From the NCBI GenBank assembly GCA_022828595.1, contig JAKGHH010000004.1, positions 54,152,422 through 54,216,421 on the forward strand: a DNA stretch of 64,000 nt. Direction: 5' to 3'. The DNA comes from Nelumbo lutea (taxonomy: Eukaryota; Streptophyta; Magnoliopsida; Proteales; Nelumbonaceae). Below the pieces are notes generated by a model, which was given only the letters and a program-made list of their open reading frames with translations, was not told the DNA's origin and ran no database searches. How positions within the stretch are numbered: position 1 is the first letter of the stretch; each line of letters begins with the position of its first letter. This document shows, in pieces, positions 1 to 12,606 of the stretch. Both the position numbers and the translations under genes were made by a program.

Positions 1-1079
1 AGACTAATAACAATGCCCAAAAAAATTAATATGGCAGCGACCACACTAATTTACTGGACTGTTTCACCACGGCCTCTATTAGACAAGGTCCATTGCCATT
101 TTCAGGTTAGACCCTTCTAATCAGAGACCCAAGGTACTGTTAGAGAGTCTTCCATTTTATCATCCAATGAAATACTCTAAGAGCATTAGTGATCAAGTAG
201 ATAGCCCCATTTTAGGGTGCATCTCTATTCACCAAATCCACTCATTTCCACACTATTGATGGAAGGCCTTTAGAGAGAGTTTCATAAACATATTCCCTAT
301 CTTTGCTCTTATAATTTTATGAGGGAACTTATCAATCAAAACCCAAGTCTAGGGTTAACCTTATTGACTACCATTAACTTTCATAAAGTTAGATCTCTAA
401 TTGGTCCGATTGGAAAAATGTAATGTGAGGATCTCTCCTGGGGTGGGAACTAAGAGGACCAATTCAGCAAGGAAGACCATTCAATGATCTCAAAATTATC
501 ATGGGGATGATGTGCATCTATCTACCCATGACACGAAGGAGAGTCATATGATTGTCTTAACATGGCCAAATTGCTTATGGCCCCATGTGGTGAATTAAAT
601 AATTAAGCAAGTTCAACAATTGAATCTGTATAGCAAATTATAAAATTAAATGGGATCAATCCAATTAACATTTTAACATAAAGGGCCCAAAACAAAAATT
701 ATGTCATAGCCATTTATGAATTATGACTTGCATTCGGCCCATATGTTGGGCCTAATTGCACAATGCAATTCAGCCCAAAACGTGGACAGCATAGGATGAG
801 CCAATTATGCTACAACTTCAATTAAGTTGGGCCTCAAATTGGGCCTGATTTGCATGAGGTTTCAGAACCTCAAACCCCTTACAGCAGATATGGAGAATCA
901 CATGATTATGTGATTCTAATGGCTGCAACAAATTGTCACTATGGCAACTTGAATCTGCCATCCATATTAGGTGCAAACCTAGCCTTAATTTGGAGTTTGT
1001 TGTGTTGTAACTTCATGTAAATCATGAAGTGTGATCTAAAATGTCTAACATGCACAAACCGCAATAAATTAACAAAGGT

Positions 1080-1390
1080 GGCATTTGGCAAGTCTTTCGG
1101 CAAGCCTGAAAGACCGAAAATCGGTCTTTTTCCGTTTGATAACCAAAAGCTGGAAAGATGAGAAGACGCATGCGTGGAAAGACCCAAAAACACCGAATTT
1201 CAAGAAACTTCAAATGAAGCTTTCTGGTCTTTCTGTGTGATAGATTGCAACACATTTTTAAAAGCCCGGTAGATCAAGCTGCTTACCAAACGGTCTTTGT
1301 CTTTAAAGATAAGACCCCAAAAGCTCAATATGTATTTTGGCCACCTGGGCTTCTAGAAGATCTTTCTAAAAAGACTTGCTAAATGGAGCC
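1080..1390. mobile_element. Probable MITE with imperfect terminal inverted repeats
   Basis: The left end reads GGCATTTGGCAAGTCTTT. The reverse complement of the right end reads GGCTCCATTTAGCAAGTCTT, so the two ends match apart from a small gap and a substitution. The interior repeats the AAAGACC/GGTCTTT motif. There is no coding potential. No clear target-site duplication was found, so the superfamily is not assigned. Confidence 0.5.
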
Positions 1391-1912
1391 AAAATAAAAC
1401 ACACATCCACAACTACAAATATCCATGGCCAAATAGGCTGTGGTGCTCCTTCCATGTGCCACTTCAAGATCTCTATCTTGTGCACATCAAACCTTTGATC
1501 TCCATCATGTTTTTCCTCGTGCAAGCTTCAGCTCCAAGGTCTTCCAATAAAATAAAATAAAATAAAACATAATTCTAATGCTTACAAGGGAAAACAAAAG
1601 GAAAAAGAATAAATTACAAAATATGGGAAACTGGCTATCATCCTTTCTGTCCATAAACAAATATTCATAACTCAATCATAGAGATAGAAATCATTCTAGC
1701 AGTTAAACTTTGATCATATCATCATGATCACAAGATAATTAAGCAATTAGAAACTCTAATTGGTTTAGATCACACACCCCTTGCGTGTGCAACATTCACA
1801 CTCTCAAAACAATTAAACTAGTGAAATCACCCAAATTGAATCGCAGGAAAAATTAAATATTGGGCATGCAAACAATTTACCCAACATGGTTCGTTCACCT
1901 AAATCAAACCAT

Positions 1913-1925
1913 GTTTTGATACCAC
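1913..1925 (-). other. Copia-type primer-binding site next to a possible LTR
   Basis: Read on the - strand this is TGGTATCAAAAC, like the sequence complementary to the 3' end of initiator tRNA-Met that follows the 5' LTR in many plant copia elements. It directly abuts a sequence ending in CTTTCA on the - strand (LTR side from 1926 upward). The far end of that LTR and any partner LTR were not found, so this is only a hint of an old element. Confidence 0.35.
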
Positions 1926-3378
1926 TGAAAGATGATTATCGTATGCAAAAAATCCCAACAATTAGAAGGTAAAATTCAAAATGTTTATTAAACTCTAGTG
2001 CTAAAATCACATAAAAGAACAGATTTTTCTCTTGGATTGTTTGGGTCTCTTGAACCATGCATGGCCAAATCTTTGGATATGGGATGAGTATAATACCTGA
2101 TCTTTAATGTCCACAAGTGCAGAAATTGAAGTGGTAGTTCACACCTATGCTTTGATGCTCCCAAGAAAGACTGAAATAGGTTGAAAATGGTGCAACTTTT
2201 ACTCTCTAGTGGATGCTCATAATGTCTGGTTGAATGGGGTTCCAAAACCCTAGACATGGGCAAATTCAGCTATTTAGGGAGAAAGAATGCACACTTCGAT
2301 CCCCTCTTATTGATGTCCTTATAGACATGGAAAAGCTGCAAAGAGTCCCATCCTAATCCATATAAGTTTTCTAACATAATTTGGATAATCTAAGAGACAA
2401 TATTGCTCTCCTAATTCAGCCCAAATACTAGAACCTTTTCTAGTTAGGTATCCTAGTCAAATCTTGTAACCATCTTTTACTTTCTTGTTGATAGTTTGAC
2501 TATGCCTCTTTAACCAGTTTGTATGGCATGGGACCCACTACTAATGAGTGAACCAGCCATTAAAGCAATTCACCCATGTGGCCAATTTTCCCATATCTAT
2601 TATGTGATTTAGTTAATCAGCCTAATAAGTGGACACTTACATACTTGGGACCTTACCATCCTAAAGGCCCAAGTTCAATTCATTTAGCCCATTATGTGAT
2701 TATTAAGTTAAATCAGCCCAGAAAATAACTTACAATTAATCTCTTTGCCAATAATACTCAACACCACATATGGGGAAGGACTTTTTCCCTCTTACTCTAT
2801 ATGACATGGTGTCCAACCTCCACCTCTAATGGATTTTATGGAAGATTCATGTAACCTTACTGTTGGTAGATTCAGGTATCTATCATAGGAAGTTGTATAG
2901 AGCATTCTTGAATACCCCAACATACCCAAGTATTTGACGCCAAAAGGATGTCACTGGTTGATATATCAAAGATAGACAAGTCCGATACTTAGCTTGATAC
3001 CAATATCAAATCTATAGATTAAATGCAACAACCAATGGTTCCACCTATCACAAAGTCCAGAAGGATATTGGGTAGTGTGAAAATGACAACCTTGTCAGGA
3101 TAAATTCCTCAAGTTTATCAACTAGTTCTAAACATTTAAATCCATATTGCAATAATTATGTGGCTTTATATACATAATACTAATGTGACCTAAGGGGTAA
3201 TTTAACGGAGCAAACCCATGACACATGAAATGAATGATCTTTTATTCACAAAAAATTCGTTATTCCAGTCAAAAATGAACTTTTGTTATTCCAGTTTTTG
3301 AGAAACCAAATGACTAAGAAGATCAGCCACATTTGTCACCCATTTCTTTGACCAAATATAATGTCTATATTCATACAG

Positions 3379-6117
3379 GAAAATGACAGGTACTGAGTAT
3401 ATGCTGAATGAGGTTATGGAGCCCCATCTCTTTGTAATACGGAAGCAGAAGAGAGATGGTCCTGAGAAAGTCACACCCATGCTCACTTACTATATTTTAG
3501 ATGGTTCCATTTACCAAGCACCACAGCTTTGCAATGTGTTTGCATCTCGAATTGTAAGTAATCAATTCTTCAGCCTGAATCTGCCGCCAGTTTATATGAT
3601 TGATAAAAAAATAATCTGTTTGGATATGGGCATTTATAAGTGTACCTGCCACATGTATGCTCTTCCTTCAATCAGAAGTAGACTTTGTTAACTTCTAGTA
3701 ACATGTGTTTAAAGGACATTATGTTCTGCCTTATTTTTCCTTTTCCTTTCTGTCATCTAAGTACTGGATATTGATGATGTTTCTGTTATATAAAGCTACA
3801 CAACTATCATTATCATTTTTTGCATATTAGGTTCTCTATTTGATTTAATAGAATCATCCGATATGATAATTATTGCTTTGGGAATAAGTTTGTCATAGAC
3901 AATAGGAAAAAGGTATGCAGGCTATAGAGCTTGGACTATGGGGGTTTCTGCCAACTGCAATGTTGTTCCTGAATTAGGTGGTCTATCCAATAAAGAATCA
4001 CTTAGATAATCACTTGTATTATTTTACTGACCTCATAAGCTCTATACTAAACTATTTATTTCCTCTATACATGGTGGATCTTATCTGACTGCTTTTCTAA
4101 AACAAATAGATTTATTTCTAAATCAAATATATTTTGAAATTCCATCTTGTAATTTTCCTTGGATAAAAAATATCAAGGTCAAATTTTCTCAGATAGATGA
4201 TTGAGCCAATTGTTAAACAAACATGCATTTTAAATATGTTGGGATCTCTATTTTCATCTTGTTCACTTATCCATGTGGCAGGGACGGGCTCTTTATCATA
4301 TTTTGAAGGCTTTCACAACTGCTGCCTCAAAGTTGGAGAAAATTGGATATGGTATCTGAATGCTGAAGTTTTGCACTTTTTCTAGTTCAGTGGGGTGTAT
4401 GCCACCCCTCAGATCAATCATGCTAAAGTTTAATCCTTTTGATTGCTTATTCTCACCGAGTAATAGGCATGGGTATACATAGTAAATGTAGGCCATATAC
4501 TATGAGCAGTCATTGGCATAAGCCAATCTTTCTTCACTCATTCTCCTCCATTTATTATTTGTTTCCTATTTTGTTTTGCAGGTTTGGTTTGGCATAGGTT
4601 CAGTTACAGGTTGGGCGTTTCTCCGAGTGCCAAACCAACCCAGCCCATTTGCTAACTCTATTTATTATCAATATCGTTATTCTAGTTATACAAAACAGAA
4701 TATTATGATGTCATTTTTCTATTTTGTTTTCTCAATTCTTACATGTAAGAATGTTGTAAGTGGATAGATTATTTAACTTTCTTTTTAATGACTGATGGTG
4801 GATTTGCTCACTTGTGAAACATCATGTCAGGCCATATTTGTATGTGATGCATATAGGATTGCTTTTAGATTGTACATGCATCTTATAGATCAATAAATGA
4901 TATCAATTTATTTTTTCTGATACACCTTGTGTATCTTTTTACTTTTAACCCTTTCAAATGGTAATTTTATATTGCTTGAAATGCAGTTGACACAAAAAAT
5001 GAAAGTACAGTTGTAGAACCAAAGGCTGCAAAGGAGACAATTGATTATAAGGATGTCAAAAGAATAGACCACATTCTTGCATCACTACAGCGAAAGGTAT
5101 CGTGAATTTGATATCTATTACATTGAATTCCTATATTGTAAAGATCATCTATACAACACAAAACAAAAAGAGGATATTATGAAATTGATGACTACTTGGA
5201 CATCATTCCAGGAAAACCATTTATCTTTTATCACATTTTAGTAATTTATTCTGTCAGATCCTACCCTGAAAATGGATTCCTGTTACAATCTTAACGTACT
5301 AACGAAGCTTAGATTCATTTTCCATTAGATGTGTGAACCGTGAAGGGCTTGTTACCATGGATAGCCATCAAGTCAGGCCATGTTAGTTTTAAGGTTTATC
5401 TACACATTTCCAGATAACGCCTCAAGAAAAAGAAAATATGACCTTACATACATGATATGGTAAAGATATGGCATAGACATTGATATGGATGCAGATTTGC
5501 ATTAAAAATATCTGATATGGATATCACATTATCAGTGCCTGACCTTGAAGAATTAGGGTCTGATTAGCATATAACTAATGTGATGAAGTATTTCATGCAT
5601 ATGATTATTTCTTGGTAGCTCCTCTATACTTTCATTTTGAGAATTGGATAGTCAAATGAAACAGAACTTAATTTGCACGTCTTGGGGAGTAGATGCTTGC
5701 AATTTTCTGACTCTTGAAAAGTATTGGTTATTATTTTGTGTTGTTGATTTTGTCTCTGATTGGTTAAAATCCAAATTAATTATTCAGTCACTTGTGGTTG
5801 TAGAACATAATCTATAGTTGTCACATGCAAGCACATTGAACGGTTTGTTAAGACTCATTCTTTATTGGCAAGATTAAGTTATTTTCCCCCATTTAGATGC
5901 TCTACAGAATTTGTCATTCTGTAAAATTTTACTGAAAAAGTACATTCATTCAATTGTGCAGCTCCCACCTACCCCTCCGCCACCAGCATTTCCAGAAGGC
6001 TATGCACCCTCAGTAGCACCTGAAACAGAGAAAGGCCCTGAAACACAGCAAGAGCCACAACTTCCTCCTCTTGACCCTATTATTGATCAAGGCCCTTCTA
6101 AAAGGATGAAATTTTAG
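3379..6117 (+). CDS. MED6: Mediator of RNA polymerase II transcription subunit 6 (3' four exons)
   Basis: MED6 is a head-module subunit of Mediator, the nuclear coactivator linking transcription factors to RNA polymerase II. Four exons are visible: 3379-3553, 4282-4351, 4987-5096 and 5962-6117 (TAG stop). Each is bounded by AG acceptors and GT donors, and the phases join exactly, giving 169 C-terminal residues plus one leading base. Diagnostic segments are [61 protein letters not shown] and the tail [14 protein letters not shown], all as in plant MED6. Plant MED6 is about 250 residues, so roughly 80 N-terminal residues are missing. The first exon starts one base before an AAA-ATG pair, which shows that the ATG at 3383 is internal and not the start. 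No frameshift or stop is seen. The gene is probably functional if its 5' exons lie upstream of the window. Confidence 0.93.
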
Positions 6118-7108
6118 GACATGGAAGCCAAGAGAACAGTAGTTGAGAGATGACGCCAACTGGATGGCAAAAGTAAAACTAATCCTAGTAATAAATGTGT
6201 TGTATGCTTTCTTCCTGAAAATGTGTTGTATGCTTTCATAATTTTAAAGCATCGTCATTGTAATGGTTTACAGAATTGTGCAATTTCTCTTTTCAACTTT
6301 AAAAGTGGGGGAATGGCAATTCATATGTCCAGTACTACTTGAGAAGCGGGGTTTATAGTGCGTCTATAACATTGATTCGACTCCCTTTCGATGCATTGCA
6401 ATTTGTCCATTAATTCCAACGTATTATGAAGAAGGGCTCTTAACAGCTTCCGGCTTGGGCAGTTTCAACTTTCGAATATTGAAAATTGTTGATTCAGAGA
6501 GTGGATTTCAAGATAATGCTCCTGTATTCACAACCCCGCGTCAGTTTCTAGCGCAAAGCCCAGTCCAAATATCCTTTTTCTAGGGAATTTCTTGTGTACG
6601 GTTTTAGAGAAATGCTTAGTGAATATTCAAGGAAAATAAATTTTTTATGGACTCTATATAAATTTGACAAAGAAAATGAGTATCTTGGTCAATGGGAACC
6701 AAAATCTCATTTGCCAATTTTTCCTTTTTTTCAAAATCCAAAAAATGAACTGGCCTTTAGTCTCAAAAGCTATTTACGTATGCCTTCTAATCTGGTCTTA
6801 CATAACATGTCAATAGAAAATATTAGATTTTCTCTTAATCTCAATTTTACCACCATTGAGAACTGTCAATAATGTCGTCTTCCGGAAATGACCAATGCCG
6901 CTCTTATCGCACTACAAATCTCTCTCTTCTTTCTTCTTATTCTTCTTTGTGAACCCCCCCTCCCCCCCCAAAAAAAAAAAAAAAAACGGGAAGATGAAAA
7001 AAAGTAATGTGGAGCATTCAGTTCTGATTAATTTTTGCAAGTAACACACTAATCAAGGTAAGAGAGAAAGTTTATTAAGTGGATTTATAAAAAGGAAATG
7101 GGTATATC
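6118..7108. other. MED6 3' flank, no gene seen
   Basis: The first few hundred bases are probably the MED6 3' untranslated region, with an AATAAA-like sequence near 6190. The open frame at 6594-6872 has no recognisable motif. A homopolymer run of C followed by A occurs at about 6954-6985. Confidence 0.5.
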
Positions 7109-7321
7109 CAAGGTTCAAAGTATCGAAGAGTCTGATACGCTGATAGGGGTTTATCGGACTGTATCAAGACTCGCTTCCCTTTTTTTAACCTGGTTCAGAG
7201 GGGTTGGTTTAAGGCCCGTCTACCCCCTGAACTGGGTTAGACCCTGAAACACCCCCTGTAGGGGCGTATTGGAAAGCCACAATACGATACGTCCCAATGC
7301 ATGTCAAAATTTTGAACCTTG
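7109..7321. mobile_element. hAT-type MITE, CAAGGTTC family, copy 1
   Basis: The ends are CAAGGTTCAAA and its inverted complement TTTGAACCTTG. The flanks ggtatatc (7101-7108) and ggtatatt (7322-7329) form a near-perfect 8-bp target-site duplication, which is typical of hAT transposition. It is 213 bp and non-coding. A second copy lies at 30190-30390 in the opposite orientation and shares the central segment built around CCCCCTGAA and TGAAACACCCCC. Confidence 0.75.
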
Positions 7322-7419
7322 GGTATATTTAGTTTGGTTTTATGAAAACCAAAGGAAACTTGGCATTGATGTTGAAAAGAAATTCTGTTCAGTGATGTTT
7401 GGTGACCTTACTAGCGGCA

Positions 7420-7720
7420 AAGCAGGGAGGAATGCAGAAAAGAGAGAAGGGTGAGTTTTTTCTGTTCACTGAGCTTAGCAGCGACAAGGAGGGAGGAAGA
7501 AAAGAGGGAAGGGAAAAAAGGAAAAAGGAAAAGGAGAAGATGAAGAAGGGAGAGAGAAAGAGAGAGGGAGAAACAGGAAAAAAGGTGTGTGCCCTTGCTC
7601 TCATTCGGTGGTGTATGCAGTGATAGAGAAGAGAAGAAGGAAGAAGAAGAAGAAGAAAGAATGAAAGAAACAAAGAAACAAAGAAACAAAGGAGAAGGAA
7701 AAGAAGCAGAACAACAATGA
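7420..7720. repeat. Purine-rich (GA/GAA) tract on the + strand
   Basis: About 300 bases are almost entirely G and A on the + strand (blocks such as GGGAGGGAAG, GAGAGAAAGAGAGAGGG and AGAAGAAGAAGAAG), broken once near 7585-7625. The long serine/phenylalanine/leucine-rich open frames on the opposite strand are by-products of this composition. Confidence 0.8.
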
Positions 7721-7931
7721 CAGTTTTTGAAAAACTTGAACGTTTGAAAGTTCAATAGGGTATATTTAGACCTGCCATTGCTATTCCAGGTTTCCCTTTG
7801 TAAATTCTATCAATGTTAGACCAAAGGAAACGTATCCATCTGATTTTATGTGATACCCCACAATAGTGGATTCACCGGTGTTAATAAACAGGGAAGCAAG
7901 TTTTAAAGTATTGATATATATCGGTGTCTAA

Positions 7932-8059
7932 GGCTGCATTTGGAATTCCTTATTTTAAGGACTTATCTTCTTTTTGTAGTCAAAAACTCGATGTTTGTAA
8001 GGGCATTTTTACTGTCAAAAGGAGATCAATCCTTAAAATAAAGAATGCCAAATGCAACC
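7932..8059. mobile_element. Tourist-like MITE (TAA target duplication)
   Basis: A 128-bp fold-back. The left arm begins GGCTGCATTTGGAATTCC and the reverse complement of the right arm begins GGTTGCATTTGGCATTCT. TAA occurs on both sides (7929-7931 and 8060-8062). The TAA/TTA duplication and the GG...TTTGG terminus fit PIF/Harbinger-derived Tourist MITEs. Confidence 0.8.
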
Positions 8060-8284
8060 TAAGTATACCTATTGATTTTTGAAACCACTGATAAGCTAAA
8101 TATTTGGAGTTGGGGAATGTGGCCATTTTTGAAGGTCAATACCCTTTCTAGACATGTCTTAGAAGTGTGTATTTTCACTTTTAACTTCGCAAGGAAGAAT
8201 AGCAATAATATAATAATAACTGATATTCCTGAATCCTGATCGGACTTCGGTTTGAGTGGGAGCAAGATTCAATGTATCAATAAA

Positions 8285-8499
8285 AAAAAAAAAAAGCAAG
8301 AAAATGAGCTAAATGATTAAACTCTATTTATATGCACAAACGATATAGAAGAAAAAGATGTTACAATCATAGCATGTGTCCCCAATGTAGCTGCTCAATC
8401 CATTCACTTGGAGTCAAGGCTAACCAACTTTATACAGTCTGATAAAATTAATATTTTTTTAAGTCTAGATGTTGAAACTACACCCTTGACTTATATAGG
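8285..8499 (-). pseudogene. LINE A RNase H domain, C-terminal part
   Basis: On the - strand the frame reads STSRLKKILILSDCIKLV and later SISFVHINRV, then after a frame change NHLAHFLA. These match the middle strand and the catalytic-aspartate, histidine and terminal motifs of the RNase H domain at the end of plant LINE ORF2. Two stop codons lie between them. The N-terminal half (YIDGLYDPLIGFAGQAF, equivalent to IDGSYD in LINE B) is at about 11050-11160, across the inserted hAT-like element. Confidence 0.72.
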
Positions 8500-11004
8500 T
8501 AAGGGTGTTCACGGTCCGGTTCAGTGTGTTTTGGAGAAGATTTCAGACCAAATCAATAAATTACGGTTTGAGAAATTTATAAACCAAAGCAAATTGTTTT
8601 GGTATGGAAACCAAATCAAACCAATCTGTACTATTACGGTTTGGTGTGGTTTCTAATACGGTTTGGGGACTTTAGATCATTCTATGGTTCTTTTGGGCTT
8701 AATGTTAGACAGTCTTGTATGCCCTTAGCTTCAATCGGATTTGATGTACTTTTATTATTTAGTGAAAATAAATTAAAGTGCATGTTTGATTCATGCTGTT
8801 TGGTATAATTCTGTGTAAGACCATAAAACTGGATACTTATAGAAACTTGTGTTAGTTTTAAATGTTCACAGCCATTGGATAAGTTTGGGGAGATTTATCC
8901 TGCCAAGGCTGATACTGATGTGCCACCAAGTGTTGGGATGACTTGTTTCGGCCATCAGGGTAAGACCCAAGGCACATGTAGTATGGGATTACTTGAACCC
9001 TTGAACCGAACCAGATTTCCAGTATTGCCCTAGACCTTGGAGACAGATGGGCAAAACTGGAAAGTTACACCTGACCCCTAGACTCGATTATGACACATCA
9101 CTAGGTGTCGAATCGGGCTGTCTTTGATGTGTCAATCAGTGTGATCCTTAGTGGGGGTCAAAACCTGGACATGTTGGGGTAGTCTGAGAATTCATCTGAG
9201 TGAGTGGTCATAGTGACAGGATCAGCCCCTTTGTCGGACAATGGTAATGATCGGGAATGCACTCTCTCTGATGGAAACTAAACTGCCGGCAGTTGATTTC
9301 AATCGTTGGAATTTTGTTTTGCAAATTTAATATATATATATATGTATATGTACGATTTCAGAAGATTTGCAAAATGTTTTAATTCCCGGGATCCATGTGA
9401 GTGGAGAGTGCGGCACTGTTCCTTGCAACCGAGGGAGAGGTATTCTCTTGTTGGGTAGTGCTTGATCATTATGGGCTGAGAGGTTAAGTGTAAGACCATT
9501 TAGGATAATACCTGATGGGCTAATCTTGCACTTGCCCACAGTCCGTGGGTTTTTATAAGATGGCTTGGCCTAGGGACCACTTAATGTAAGTGTTGGGCTC
9601 ATAGGGTCCATGTGATGGGCTCAAGGAGGTCACCGAGTCTATCAGTGAATTCGGCTGGGCCTTGTAATAAAGGTTGGACCGAACCCATGTGGCTGGTGTG
9701 TAGATCAATGCTTGGGTCCCACGCCATACAAAGAAGCCCAACTGGGCAGCAGATTGGAAACTGGTTAAACACTGAACACTTAATGGGCCAAAAGCCCATT
9801 TCTAACTGGGCTGATATGATCACCTGTTCATGGGGCGAATCTGAGATTAATGTTAGTAAAAGGATTGGGTCTTTAGCCTTATCCACTCTAAGAGACCAAA
9901 TTCAAATTAGATTTGAATCTGGTAACCTCCTGATAAGATCAGGAGTTAACTAACTTAATCTGCAGATAGGATTAAGGTTAACCCTTATCCAAATACTAAT
10001 TTGGATTGGGATAACTCCCAAAATATTGGGAGGTTTCTTAATCAAGAAGAAAGAGGAGAAAACCCTAGCAGAAATATCAGATTTCGAACTGGGGTTTGAG
10101 TAAGCAAGAAATACATCCTGCAATCTGAGATTTGATCTCTCACAGACTCCAGAGAGAAGAGACAGTTCTGCCCTCTTCGTCCCTGGATTTCTCCTCTTCC
10201 AGCCGCCGCCACTCCCTGTTGGAAGATTGGATCTTTGCAGCAACAGGAAGTCAATAAATCAATTCTTGACAATAGTCTTGCAAGAAAGACAAAAGGATTC
10301 GGTGTTCAAGGTTTCCAGAGGGTTCTTGTGAAGAATCCAATGTGTATGACGCACCCTGCTGGTTCCGTTCCATCCACAGCTGTGTCATCTTCAGTAGGAC
10401 CGGATCTTGGTTTATTCTTTGGGCGTGAACACCAACTTTGGGAGATATTATTTCTCCGGATCAGGTATAATCCTTCCTGTTTCCTTTTGGTTCAGATCTG
10501 GTTTGTTTATGGTTCAAGTAGGATTCTTGAATAATGTATTCTAAATTTAGGGAATATGATTCCCAGTTGAAAGAAGGTAGAAATTTTTTTTTGAAATTCG
10601 CCCCCCATTCTGCACCCTCTTGGCGTCCATTAGATGGATCCTACCATTCTTTCACTTAACCCAATTAAAAAGCCCAAATAGCTCCCCTAAACATTAAAAC
10701 TTAAAACTTTTAATTATTATTTTAATATAAAATAAAGAGTTAATTATATATTTATAATTTTACACATTCCATTTAGATATATTATATATAGTATTTATAT
10801 ATATCACAATTTATATGTATATAAAATTTTGGTTTATAGTTTACGGTTTGGTTCGATTTATAAAATTCAATAAACCAAACCGAAACCACAAACCACAATT
10901 TAGAAAATTTTGAAACCGAACCAAACCATTTATAGGTATAAGCTGAACTAAACCACAAATTTAGTTTGGTTCGGTTCAGTTTTGCGGTTTGAACCATACC
11001 CCTA
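8500..11004. mobile_element. hAT-like non-autonomous element, split by a solo LTR
   Basis: The left end is TAAGGGTGTTCACGG and the reverse complement of the right end is TAGGGGTATGGTTC. Both subterminal regions are dense in CGGTTTGG/CCAAACCG motifs. The flanks tatatagg and cctataag agree at 5 of 8 positions. Without the nested solo LTR it is about 550 bp and non-coding. It interrupts the RNase H domain of LINE A. Confidence 0.65.
8703..10654. mobile_element. Solo LTR, copy 1 (about 1.95 kb)
   Basis: It begins TGTTAGACAG and ends ATTCTTTCA. A perfect 5-bp duplication, cttaa, flanks it (8698-8702 and 10655-10659). There is no primer-binding site, polypurine tract or internal coding region next to it. 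A second copy at 57879-59872 is highly similar along its length by eye. The open frames inside are not recognisable proteins. Confidence 0.88.
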
Positions 11005-11539
11005 CCTATAAGGCCCAAAGTTTTGTATTGTAGCTTCTAAAGGCTCAATAAACACTTCCTTCTGCAAGAACTTGACTAGAACCGACACGTTGGATGACAA
11101 AAGCTTGTCCTGCAAAACCTATAAGGGGGTCATACAAGCCATCAATATAGATATGGTCATAATCCTGAGGGATGTGTGTAAATTGTATCTGTTATTGCTG
11201 ATAGTAACAAGTTTGGCAGTTCCAATAGCAAGGCAATTCCTTTCTTTGTGAATGATGCCTGAGGGCAATTGATGAAGGCTTCAAATCTTCTTTTGTTCAT
11301 AGCATCCTAAATGAGATATATGAGTACATAGAACCTCTCAAACAAATTGTTCACTTCTTATTTGCACAAAGTTAGGCTAATGCAATGTAACCAATATTGT
11401 ACTATTTGGTGCAAGGGCTTGTGTTGGAGCTTTTCTGGATTAATTCCAAGTTGAGTCCCACACCAAATTGCTCTACAAAAAAGGATATTTCAAAAAAAAA
11501 AAAAAAGTGGAATGAAGTTTCCAATTGTTGTTTATATAA

Positions 11540-11710
11540 GACTCCATTTGGAAGGAATACAAATACAAATATATAGAGCGCAAAATCTTGTATTTGTATT
11601 AGGTTCAATTTGGAAGGAGTACAAATACAAATATGTATAATACAAATACATATAAAATACAAGGTTTTGCACTCTAAGTATTTGTATTTATAATCCTTCC
11701 AAATGGAGCC
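11540..11710. mobile_element. Tourist-like MITE (TAA target duplication)
   Basis: A 171-bp fold-back with arms GACTCCATTTGGAAGGA and, reverse-complemented from the right end, GGCTCCATTTGGAAGGA. TAA flanks both sides (11537-11539 and 11711-11713). The interior repeats ATACAAATACAAAT. It is inserted in LINE A. Confidence 0.82.
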
Positions 11711-12606
11711 TAAGCGACAATGTTCTTGTGGGGGCAACCATTTGATGTATTTATCTTTTGTTAGAAGACCATTCCACAATGCCTTCCAGCTGGTAAATAT
11801 TTGAAAATGATAAGTAATCTTGAGCTTCCAAACTTGATTACAGTTAAAATGTGGCTATGAAGTGGATGGTAATATGTTAAGAAAGGACCTATAGGCTAAA
11901 TTCACTGTATGAACCCCCGAATTATTGTGTTTCTATAATAATTTATATCTGAGTTCAGCTCCATGTGAGGTCTAATAGTTGTGATATGAGCTATTGATGA
12001 GGCTTGAAAATAGTGCCAGAAATTGGCTAGATTCCATGTGCCATATAGATTAAGTAATTTTGCAACTTTGAGTTGTTGAGCATGGTTAGGTAGGGATGAT
12101 TTGTTTAGGGGAGACCACTTGCCATAGTAGGAATCCATGGATCATGAAGAGCACAAATGGAAGAGCCATCTTGGATCAACCACAGAAAATCAGATTTCAA
12201 ATTCTTGAGTTTTCCACCATAATGAACTTCTATGGGTTATTGTAGCCAAGAATGAAGCTTTTATTTGAAAAATACTTTTGCTTTTCATAACCCGATTAAG
12301 TAGACAGTTAGGATTAGTAAATAACCTCCATAGTTTCCACTTGATTCATTGGCAAGCTCTTTCCAAATCCCAATCTGTTGACAGCCCTTGGCAAACAAAG
12401 TTTATTCCATGAAATTGTGTGCTTTGATTTTTGTCTTTTCGATTGCCACAAAAATTTCCTTGATGCCTATTCTATTTGTGAGTGAACCTTATTTGGCAAC
12501 ATTGCAGCAGACATTGAATATATGGAAAAGGATTGAATGATTGACATGATTAGGTTGTCCTAATTCTAGAAAGATTATATGGAAAAGGATTGAATGATTG
12601 ACATGA

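Larger units (their letters stand above)
1..3378. other. Non-coding stretch before the first visible MED6 exon
   Basis: No open frame here looks like a real protein. The stretch is AT-rich and may be a long MED6 intron, because the exon at 3379 begins in the middle of a codon and needs an upstream exon. It contains a MITE-like inverted-repeat element (1080-1390) and a copia-type primer-binding-site sequence (1913-1924), so much of it is probably old transposon sequence. No exon matching the N-terminal part of MED6 was seen. Confidence 0.5.

Noticed and set aside
4576..4767. 63-residue frame with [20 protein letters not shown]
   Set aside because: It lies inside a MED6 intron and has no splice-compatible partner or known motif.
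7389..7755. Serine/phenylalanine/leucine-rich frames on the - strand
   Set aside because: By-products of the GA-rich tract; no domain or splice context.
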